A DNA stretch of 64,000 nt, taken from Oxyruncus cristatus (taxonomy: Eukaryota; Chordata; Aves; Passeriformes; Cotingidae). The position numbers were made by a program, and so were the translations under genes. The stretch covers positions 968,528 through 1,032,527 of the forward strand of contig VXAY01006938.1 in the NCBI GenBank assembly GCA_013399855.1, in the 5' to 3' direction. This document shows, piece after piece, positions 57,501-64,000 of this stretch (the first letter of the stretch is position 1; each line of letters starts with the position of its first letter). Below the pieces are notes generated by a model. That model worked only from the letters and a program-made list of their open reading frames with translations. It made no database searches and was not told the DNA's origin.

Positions 57501-60048
57501 TAACTTAGTTTTTCATCATTGGCTTCTGTTTTGTCAAGCTTAATAATTAAGAAGATGGATGTCAGGGTTTAAACGTGTTTTGGAAGCCTCCCCACCCCCA
57601 TCTCCAACCCCCCCAAGACCCCAAGACAGCAAAATCTTGATTGAAATGGGAATCCTACATGATTTGCTCTCAAAAAGCTGTAACCGGCTTGACCACTCAA
57701 CAAGTCACAACCAATTTAGTCTATTAATTCAGAGCAGAAATTGACTTTTCGAGATTACCACTAAGTTTTAATTAGCACTAGTACAGCATAAGTTCCTATT
57801 TTGAATGATAAACATTAACTTTTAGAGCCTACAGACGATTATCAAAGCAGTGACTTTAATATTCTGCAAATCAGAGTGTTAAGAAAAGCCAATGCATTAT
57901 TAGTGTCCTGCACAAAATCTTTGGATCTCAAAATTTTGCTGGATATCCAAACTTTACAAATGAATACTGTTTAAAACCAGAAGATCTAAAAAAGATTGCT
58001 TAACACAGCCTGATCAATGAACTGTCTGTGTGCTCTAAAAATGTTATGGTCCCCTTTTCTCCTTGTAAAGGCAGTTCAAGCACAGCGAGGTTAAGCCCAC
58101 CCCCATCACATAAAGTTCAAGCACATCTGCACCCCAGTATTTTTACATCTCAGAAAATAAAGTCAGATCATCATAATAAGACTAAATAACTCCAAGTCTG
58201 CCAAAGAGGGATTCCCAGGCAGAGGCATCATGAAAGAAATCTGTAAGACTACTGGCAGAGGCTCCCATGCAAATCCAGATGTACAGACACAGCGTGCCAT
58301 GCCTTGTAAAGTCCCATGTGTACTGTTTTTTACAACTCCAAAAAAAGGAATCACAGTATACGCAAGTATCTGAAAGAGCTTAGCGTAGGGGATGCAGAAG
58401 AGTCATTTAATGTTACCTCTTTCAACCTGTTGGGTTGTAAACGTTGCTATGCCAGAGATCTTGGTTCAGGATTTCACACTGAATGGCTTAACCTTTCTTA
58501 CAGAGGAAATCTGCAACAAAGATACAACTGAACCTGGAGATCCAGATTTTACCTTTCCTTTCTTAGTCATAACTGTAACCTTCATTGAAATAGGGGGAAG
58601 ATGGGCATCTGTTTGGCTCTGAGTGTGGGCATGAATTTTACAGTTTGCAGGTATGTGTTTATTTATCTGGTAACTTCAAAGTTTTCAATTTTTAAAAAAG
58701 TCAAAGCTTCTTCTCAACAGACCTTAGATTGCAATTGTAAGTGTTCTCATCAGTGAAAAAGTAGATTTTTCTGAGGAAATAATTAGCTTCATTTTGATAA
58801 ATCCTTTTCTGCCAAATGACTAGATATGCATTTTTAAACAATAAAATAATATTTTTTTTAGTTCAAGCTACAGCTCCTATGTTAATCAGAGTCTTCAATG
58901 GGAAACTGAAGTTTTCTCTGCGGAAACTGAACCTTCTTATTGAAAGGGAGAGAACATGAACTATAAATGTTCTTTCATTTATGTTGCACAATAGCTCAAC
59001 TTCCTCTTTGAAAAAAAACCCAAAACACAAAACACCAAGAAAAGAGGATTATTTTTTTCTCCCGTTTCCTTCATCATGACTTTCTTTACACCTTGCCGTA
59101 GGCTATCCTGTCATCTTCAGATTTTTGATTCCCCCATGAAACAGAGTATAATCTTTTTCACAGATGTTGCTGAAAGCACCAGGGAGCCAGGCTTGTGCCT
59201 ATCTGTCCGTGGGATGAATTTATATTCTATCTATGCACATATGTTTCAGAATTAACAATAATAACATTTTCCAAGTTCTCCAACAAAAAGCTGCCTCCAA
59301 GTTAAGGGAAGACTGTGCCATAAGTGAAAATACTCATTCTACCACAGGCAACAAAGTAACCAAGAATTTAAGAATGCGATTGAAGAGTTACAACCGATTT
59401 AGTGCAAAAAGTTTCATGCTAAAATGTATGGGTACACCCAAATGCAGTATGGAGACTTTGCTCTACGTGCCTTGTCAAGTAATAGTCTACATTGCTTTAA
59501 GCCAAATATTAAAGTGCCAACAACCAGGTTGACTTCAGGTGAGCTGAAGATAAGCACAGCCTACGCCTTAGCTTTCCAACACGAATGTGAGCTTTGACAT
59601 GAAGTAAAAAACCCCAGACTAGTAAGAACTTTTGCAAACACATAGGATAAAAACCACTGAAAATTCATCAAACACTGATCAAATGCATAGATTTATAGGT
59701 GTAAGAGAAGAGAACACTGCCCTTTTGGAAGGTCAGTCACTGTCTCTTTTCATTCTTTGGGAACTGTCTGGTTATTTATATACAGCACACTCACAGAAAT
59801 AACTGCACTTGCTTTGTCTAATTAAGTGTAATCCAGTCTTACCTGGCAAGTCCATATTGATGTGATAATGAATCCATCATCTCTGAAGACATTGAAGATT
59901 TCAATGATCCCCCGTGAATAACCAAAAACGGAGATACTAGCATCTGATACTGCCAAGTTAAATGTGAGGTAGTCAGTAGGCTGCAGAAGATGTCTTTGTT
60001 TATACAGGACAAAAATTACAATGCTGTTTCCAAACCAAGACAGCCAAC
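39144..60048 (-). CDS. OPN5L2: Neuropsin-family opsin, OPN5L2-like, five coding exons (5' end missing)
   Basis: This is a G-protein-coupled photoreceptor of the OPN5 (neuropsin) group, a plasma-membrane protein that binds retinaldehyde through a Schiff base. Five exons (60048-59843, 45664-45565, 43449-43345, 40466-40243, 39584-39144) join at GT/AG sites with matching phases (1-0-1-1-0) to give about 357 residues. Visible features, in order: end of TM1 with FGNS; TM2 with NLAVSD; a TM3 cysteine in WTCQ; TRY at the DRY position; TM4 with SAAPLLGW; an ECL2 cysteine in GTCEIDW; TM5; TM6 with AWSPY; the TM7 retinal lysine in FAKSASFYNPIIY; helix 8 with KFRRD; and an 80-residue tail rich in Pro, Lys and Ser. 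Family members are about 350-400 residues, so only 20-45 N-terminal residues are missing. No stop or frameshift interrupts the exons. The OPN5L2 assignment (related to fish opn6-type genes) is from memory. That it is an opsin of the neuropsin side of the family is much more certain. Confidence 0.88.
39585..40242 (-). other. OPN5L2: Opsin intron 5 (658 bp)
   Basis: A phase-0 intron between TM5/ICL3 and TM6, with donor GTAAGT and acceptor ctttcag on the minus strand. AT-rich. I saw no repeat or extra exon in it. Confidence 0.85.
40243..40466 (-). CDS. OPN5L2: Opsin exon 5: ECL2, TM5, ICL3
   Basis: This 224-nt exon lies between the acceptor ctttccag and the donor ACCAGG|GTAAGT. It enters in phase 1, where the split codon makes Asp, and leaves in phase 0. 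It encodes DRMYGTCEIDWAKANFS (ECL2), TM5 with ISIFICCFFLPVTVMVFSYV including its conserved proline, and an ICL3 with the basic stretch DRQRRIERDVTR leading into TM6. The ECL2 cysteine pairs with TM3. The Asp six residues before it is the position of rhodopsin Glu181. ANFS is an N-glycosylation sequon on the extracellular side. Confidence 0.92.
40467..43344 (-). other. OPN5L2: Opsin intron 4 (about 2.9 kb)
   Basis: A phase-1 intron within ECL2 with donor GTAACT and acceptor ctttccag. It holds a short A-run at 40760-40771 and, near its 5' end, a T- and pyrimidine-rich stretch around 42.83-43.15 kb whose open frames look like low-complexity artefacts. Nothing else is recognised. Confidence 0.8.
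42843..42878. repeat. T/C-rich low-complexity tract in intron 4
   Basis: Runs of t broken by cc and cctcctc. Antisense frames give Lys/Glu-rich peptides that are artefacts of composition. Confidence 0.8.
43345..43449 (-). CDS. OPN5L2: Opsin exon 4: ICL2, TM4, start of ECL2
   Basis: This 105-nt exon lies between the acceptor cattgcag and the donor ATACAG|GTAACT, in phase 1 on both sides. It encodes HCISNSSM (ICL2), then the TM4 helix from VSLVLIWVAAFFWSAAPLLGW and the ECL2 start GSYT. The tryptophan in LIWV and the P-LLGW end are typical of opsin TM4. The sequon in SNSSM would be cytoplasmic and so is not expected to be glycosylated. The donor has C at intron position +6 from the consensus view (GTAACT), a moderate match. 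Confidence 0.9.
43450..45564 (-). other. OPN5L2: Opsin intron 3 (about 2.1 kb)
   Basis: A phase-1 intron in ICL2 with donor GTAAGG and acceptor cattgcag. No repeat or exon was recognised inside it. Confidence 0.8.
45565..45664 (-). CDS. OPN5L2: Opsin exon 3: TM3 and start of ICL2
   Basis: This 100-nt exon is flanked by ttttcag (acceptor) and GAGAG|GTAAGG (donor), entering in phase 0 and leaving in phase 1. It encodes VDGFLTLLFGLASINT, then the end of TM3 with VISVTRYIKGC and HPER. TRY stands at the conserved D/ERY position at the cytoplasmic end of TM3. The Asp of VDGF is three residues after the TM3 cysteine, which corresponds to rhodopsin position 113. The exon is too short to stand out as an ORF. 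It was found by following the reading frame from the flanking exons. Confidence 0.9.
47423..47470. repeat. Near-perfect palindrome (hairpin-forming)
   Basis: The left arm cttgtcttttaccgtgtaag+aca (47423-47445) is the reverse complement of the right arm tgtcttacacggtaagacaa+g (47450-47470), except for two extra T in the left arm. The loop is the four bases aagc. The stem is a 13-bp perfect block, a 2-nt bulge and an 8-bp block. It lies in opsin intron 2. Confidence 0.9.
53881..53932. repeat. 26-bp tandem duplication
   Basis: Tttacaatctgtatatagga plus aaagat is followed directly by a second copy with three substitutions. It is a recent-looking local duplication in intron 2. Confidence 0.9.
55422..55435. 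repeat. T homopolymer in intron 2
   Basis: About fourteen consecutive t. Confidence 0.88.
55561..55596. repeat. 12-bp CpG-containing tandem repeat
   Basis: Three adjacent 12-bp units: cgtcagtcagcg, catcagtcagcg and a degenerate cgtcagtgacag. It carries CpG dinucleotides in an otherwise CpG-poor intron. Not coding in the opsin frame. Confidence 0.85.
56587..56600. repeat. A homopolymer in intron 2
   Basis: About fourteen consecutive a. Confidence 0.88.
57590..57622 (-). other. Potential G-quadruplex on the opsin sense strand
   Basis: The + strand shows four C runs (4, 5, 7 and 4 bases), so the minus strand, which is the opsin transcript strand, has four G runs separated by loops of 4, 8 and 1 bases. 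One loop is slightly longer than the usual 7-base rule. Confidence 0.6.
59843..60048 (-). CDS. OPN5L2: Opsin exon 2: end of TM1, TM2, ECL1, start of TM3
   Basis: This 206-nt exon starts after a pyrimidine-rich acceptor ending in ttctag and ends at CAG|GTAAGA. It enters in phase 1 (two bases complete a split codon) and leaves in phase 0. It encodes WLSWFGNSIVIFVLYKQ (the second half of TM1 with the conserved GN pair), the ICL1 segment KQRHLLQPTDY, TM2 with NLAVSDASISVFGY, an ECL1 containing FNVFRDDGF, and the TM3 entry WTCQ. The cysteine should pair with the one in GTCEIDW of exon 5. The GN pair and the NLAVSD motif are class A hallmarks. The aromatic, acidic ECL1 differs from classical OPN5 and peropsin, which is one reason for the OPN5L2 call. 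Confidence 0.9.
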
Positions 60049-60072
60049 CTAGAAAAGAAAAATGAAATCCAT

Positions 60073-60124
60073 AGAACTAGATGATCTTTAAGGTCCCTTC
60101 CAACTGAGGCCATTCTATGATATA
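60073..60124 (+). mobile_element. Short CR1 3' tail beside an opsin splice acceptor
   Basis: Only the last 50 bp or so of a CR1 element: agaactagatgatctttaag, gtcccttccaactgaggcca and ttctatgat. It is in + orientation, antisense to the opsin gene. It begins about 25 bp upstream (in gene sense) of the exon-2 acceptor, so it occupies the usual branch-point zone. Confidence 0.72.
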
Positions 60125-60391
60125 AAAAGCAAATAAAGCAAGAAGCAGTTAAGTGTGTCAATGTATGACATCTCTTCCAAAATTACTCTTTTGCTCCATT
60201 ATAAGCATATTAAACCAGATTATCCACTAGAAAACCTAGGCATGGAGGCTTTTTGAGTAGCTGGGTACATTTCAGAAGCAGGAGCAAGTGAATAACTTCA
60301 GTAATAAAACAGAACAAACACAAAGAGCTGCTGCTGCAACTATTGAAGATCCACCCTTTAAAGGCCTAGAGAAGTTTTTTTCCCATAAGTG

Positions 60392-60436
60392 GATGAAGTT
60401 CATGGGGATGAAATTCATGAAGATGAAATTCATATA
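60392..60436. repeat. 15-bp tandem repeat, three units
   Basis: The units gatgaagttcatggg, gatgaaattcatgaa and gatgaaattcatata follow head to tail. Because the unit is a multiple of three, open frames run through it on both strands, but nothing suggests they are translated. Confidence 0.9.
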
Positions 60437-60884
60437 GTGTAACATCTGGGGAAAATAGGAAGGAGGAAAGACTGGTAGAGCTAAGCAGAGACTACGAACA
60501 ATCTGCCAAAAGCTGAATCTGTTTAGGTACATTGTATATAAAAGTGTATACAGAAGGGTCATGCACATAGCCAGAGAGCCACTTTACCAGTCCTCTCTCG
60601 AGAAGTGCAGCTAATACAATTAAGTGTCTTCTCTTAGAACAGTCTAGGATCTCCTTACAGCAAAGTCTGTCCCAGACGGGAATATTTTTCAGTAATGCAC
60701 CTGATAATCCACATGAAGAGAATGTTTTGAACAGAATTTTGAAGTCTTGTTTTGTTTATTTTTTAAAGAAAGTTGTATCCTCTCTTACTCTCCGGGAACA
60801 GAGATGCCTGACATGTATGTGTCTAAGTTTGTGAAGAAAACACAAGGGAAATGACTATAAAGCTGGAGAAAGTCAGACACTTAC

Positions 60885-60951
60885 TCAGTCCGAGAGACCT
60901 AAGAGTTTCCAAATGTCCATGGCTATTGCTCCAAGCATTTGCATCCCACAT
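60885..60951 (-). CDS. Candidate first coding exon of the opsin (tentative)
   Basis: On the minus strand an ATG opens 22 codons (beginning MWDANAWSNSHGH) that run into a strong donor CTGA|GTAAGT in phase 1, the phase exon 2 needs. Joining makes a Ser codon, giving SLGLS before WLSWFGN. Against it: an opsin first exon should carry the first half of TM1, and this peptide holds Glu and Arg within the last dozen residues and has no extracellular sequon. The -3 base of the start codon is C, a weak context. It may be chance, a non-coding first exon, or one needing a further exon between it and exon 2. The real first exon may lie past the right end of the window. Confidence 0.22.
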
Positions 60952-63900
60952 TTGGAAATGACATAGGCATATGGAAATGGATGATTTTTAACAAAATGTT
61001 TATTCGTAAGTGTAGGTTCAGTGTTGAAAATGTGGCTTAGCCAGTGAAGGGGGTGGCTCCAGGGTGGCTTATGGAAAGGGGCTGAGCAGCAGGCCAGGTA
61101 GCAACAGGCTTCCTGCTGGCTCTGTTTCTATGCCACAGACCAGCTCTGCCACTTTTGACATTGGCGGCCTCACTTCACCTTGTCAGGGTGGAGCAGAGCA
61201 TGGACCGCTTTTAAGTGTCTGCAGCCTAGGACAGGACTAGAAATGCAATACCTGGTGGTTTATGCCAGGGTATGACATGTCCAGGTGAGTAAGAAAAGAT
61301 TTGATCCACAGCCCTATACCCAGGCACGAGCAGTAAATACCCCAGAGCAAGGCCGTTGTATGTTAACACAGTGAGAGATGGATATACACAATAAAGAGGG
61401 AGGTGGCATGATGGCATTGCACAGCATCTCCCGATATTCAAAGGAGTTCACGAGAGGAAAGATGGCTGGTGTATTTAATGTTGTAGCAAGAGGGCAGCTG
61501 CTTTCCTCCAGGAAGCATCACCTCATATGGCAAGAACCCAGTAGTTCACCACCAGGCTGCCCTTGCTAGGAAGGGAGGGGAGAAAATTGCCTCTGAAACT
61601 CCAGGCCATGTGGGAGCACCAGGATCTGAAATGCTGAGGAGCAAGGCACTTGTTCTGCAGAGGGGTTGTTTACATACCCTCCTGCTGAGGTGCTCTGGAT
61701 ACTTTGGAGGGGGAGGGGAGGTGGTTGATGGGACAAATCTCTGTACAGCACTATGAACTGCTTTTTCTGTGGAGCAATTTCCATTTAATAGCTTCTCTTT
61801 GCAGCATTGCCAAGCTGCTGCTGCTCTGTCTTGCTTAACAAATGCACATGGTTTACTGAAAAGCTTTTGAAATGGGAAGAGCTGAAATGTCAGCATATGG
61901 TATAAGCAGAAATGGTCACTGGTGCAATGATATACATAAAATATATGTGTGTATCTCAGTGTATCTCGTTATAAGATCAACAATGATAAACACATCTTAT
62001 TCTGGCCACTAGGTGACAATGTTTCTTAATCGAGTCTTGTTTCAAGCAACTGGATGCACTTTGAGTCAGGGATTTTCTGACTATTGTCTTAGTCTAGGTA
62101 TTATAAATAGGCAGAGCAGGGCACTGGGGGAGGAAGGTTTTGGGAGTGCATCGGGATGGTCTGCAGTGCAAAACATGGGAGTTGTGTTGTTTGTGTACGT
62201 CAGTTCTACCTTCTGTAAGGTCGGATAGTTTTCAAGTCAGTAGGCATGAAAATTTTTTCCCTGTCAATATGAAGACATAGTGCTAAGATGGCAGACAAAA
62301 TAAAATGGCACCTCCTTTGTAAACAGCAAAGTTTTGTCAATGCAGTGTATGGTATAGGAGGGCTACTCTTTAAGTGCCAGACACCTGCCCTTCCTGGGAA
62401 TAAAGCAAATTCCCCCAAGCCTGGAGGGTGAGGGAGTTTTCAGTTAAAGTATCTTAAGAAGAAATTGAGCAAAATTTCACATAAAACAACATTATGCATT
62501 TAAAATGGAGACAACAGAGACACAGTATTTTTGATAATTTTTTGGAACTACATTCACAAACTGAGGGTGGAGTTGAAGGATACATCGAGGGAGATAAGGT
62601 TACAGAGCAAGTATGACTTCTGCAAGTAGGCACAGTCCTTTTAAGCAAAGTAGGTGGAGAATCTGCACTGGCATATCCAGTGCCTAAAATGATCTGTCTG
62701 GGTAGTAGACCATATTAATACCAGGATTAAAAAAAAAAGAAAGACACTGAAGGAACTCATTTCTCAGAAAACCATGGAGTAACAATGACAGTGGTCACAT
62801 AGAAGTGCTATCAACTACTGTAGTGACTGTGGGACACTGGATCTCTGTGCCATCAGATAGATGTGCTGGCCTGAAGTTGTTACCTGTATTGATTCACTGA
62901 TTTAAAAAAAAAAAAAAAAAAGCAACACCCCAAAACAGAACAACAACCACCCCCAACTGAAAAAAACACCTCAAACCAAACAAGTTCTCTCCCCTAAATC
63001 CATAACAGGGAAGAAGGTTGAAAATGCAATGGTGAGAAAGCACAGCAGCAGCTCTGACACTCAGTCAGGGCAAAGATCTCCTCAACTGCATTGCACGTGG
63101 TACGTGCCTCAGGGTAGATCAAGAGCCCAAAAAGAAACCTCTGAACTTCAGAGTCCCTTGGTGTCACCAGGTGACATCTCAACAAAACAGAGGATAGGAA
63201 AAAAGGGGAGGCACAGGGAGGCTGCCAAGCAAGCTGGTGGTAGTCGGGAACTGAAACCTTACTGAGAAAGTGCTGTATCAGCATGATGCCCGCCAGTTCA
63301 TGCAAAGGAAGCACCAAAAAAGTAACCAGCAAGAGTGACTAAGGACATTGCAAATCTCTCTGCTGAAAACAACTGAGAACACTAAGATTGTTTAACTCTG
63401 GGAATATTGAGCAGGAACACTATAATTTTGCAAAGATTTCTGCAAAATGGCTCAAGCCTGAGCATCCAGATATATCCTATTTTTCTCTTATGTAACCGAG
63501 ATGGTCTTTGAACAAGCAATAAGCATCTGAGGCTGCATGAAATTTCATTGTTAACATCATTTCTGCATTGCTAAATGTGGTACAAGGGAATCGACAGCTC
63601 TGAGCTGGTCATCCACATTTCCAATAGATGACTTCACCTGTGTCGAACCAAGACAAATTATTATGCATTGTACTTAGACTTGCTCTTATTAGACATTATT
63701 GCATGGCCTTTACTTGTAAAACCTGAAAAGAATAAGATAGAAAAATGGGTGTTACAACTCACTCATATGCAGTTTAAAATGTATATAGAGCTTTAAGTGG
63801 AAGAATCCAAGAAATGAGAGCAAAAGGTCAGGCTCACTGTCACATGACAAACTAGACTCTTCCTTCAGCAAATAACCTTTCTCTAGGATAGAAATGGGAC

Positions 63901-64000
63901 TGAGCATTTCAATACAGAGCAGGCATGAATGAAGTCATTTACTGATTCAACTACCTATACACAAGCATAAATGACTATCCTAAGAGGTTTGCTGCAACAG
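60952..64000. other. Upstream flank or first intron of the opsin gene, no exon recognised
   Basis: If the first coding exon lies outside the window, this is intron. If the 60.9-kb candidate is real, it includes the promoter. I checked minus-strand donor-like sites (61.23, 61.31, 61.67, 62.88, 63.25, 63.76 and 63.95 kb). None follows an in-frame, ATG-initiated hydrophobic segment in phase 1. The only simple repeat noted is the A18 run. Confidence 0.5.
62904..62921. repeat. A18 homopolymer
   Basis: Eighteen consecutive a, followed by an a/c-rich stretch. It could be the tail of an old retrocopy on the + strand, but nothing recognisable precedes it. Confidence 0.9.

Larger units (their letters stand above)
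45665..59842 (-). other. OPN5L2: Opsin intron 2 (about 14.2 kb)
   Basis: A phase-0 intron splitting TM3 just after its conserved cysteine. It makes up two thirds of the visible gene. It contains the 47.4-kb palindrome, the 53.9-kb and 55.56-kb tandem repeats, A and T runs at 55.42, 56.59 and 58.85 kb, and a C-rich/G-rich motif at 57.6 kb, all listed separately. I read both strands for further exons and saw none with opsin-like or other recognisable coding content. Confidence 0.75.

Noticed and set aside
61226..61441. Minus-strand frame with a hydrophobic ALGYLLLVPG segment, a possible TM1
   Set aside because: The nearby GTATAG donor is in the wrong phase for exon 2, and the upstream part does not look like an opsin N-terminus.
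63246..63332. Hydrophobic minus-strand segment ending at a GTAAGG donor in phase 1, a possible opsin first exon
   Set aside because: The frame has a stop just upstream and no ATG before the hydrophobic part, and Gln and His would sit in the middle of TM1.
1..64000. CRISPR arrays, rRNA or tRNA genes, retroviral gag/pol remnants
   Set aside because: I looked for regularly spaced repeats, rRNA cores, tRNA cloverleaf boxes and retroviral protein motifs and found none I could support. A tRNA scan and repeat masking would be decisive.

Overview
This is a gene-poor stretch of vertebrate, almost certainly avian, nuclear DNA. The evidence is four CR1 LINE 3' ends of the bird type, all in + orientation, which carry the usual 3' region and the tatgattc-like terminal octamer. 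The rest is spliced coding sequence with large introns, AT-rich non-coding DNA and simple repeats. There are no operons, ribosome binding sites or long uninterrupted bacterial-type ORFs.

The one gene I can support lies on the minus strand between about 39.1 and 60.0 kb. It is a seven-transmembrane opsin of the neuropsin (OPN5) group, closest to what I know as the OPN5L2 type, a non-visual photoreceptor lineage kept in birds and absent from mammals. Five coding exons join in frame at consensus GT/AG sites: 60048-59843, 45664-45565, 43449-43345, 40466-40243 and 39584-39144. Together they give about 357 residues, from the second half of TM1 to the stop codon. They include the TM7 retinal-binding lysine, the TM3-ECL2 cysteine pair, NPIIY in TM7 and helix 8. 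The first coding exon (N-terminus and first half of TM1) is not secure. A candidate at 60951-60885 has a start codon, a good donor and the right phase, but its peptide is a poor TM1, so the true exon may lie beyond the right edge.

Layout: 1-39 kb is intergenic or downstream DNA with three CR1 copies, a polypyrimidine tract and a few minisatellites, and no exon I could defend. From 39.1 to 60.0 kb is the opsin gene with introns of about 0.66, 2.8, 2.1 and 14.2 kb. The largest intron holds a near-perfect palindrome (47.4 kb), a CpG-containing 12-bp tandem repeat (55.56 kb) and a G-quadruplex-like motif. From 60.05 to 64 kb is the 5' part of the locus, with a short CR1 tail abutting the exon-2 acceptor, a 15-bp triplicated repeat and the candidate first exon.

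The most interesting biology is in the opsin. By position counting it has acidic residues at both classical counterion sites (rhodopsin 113 and 181) and a TRY triplet where most class A receptors have D/ERY. Identification rests on pattern recognition, since no database search was possible.
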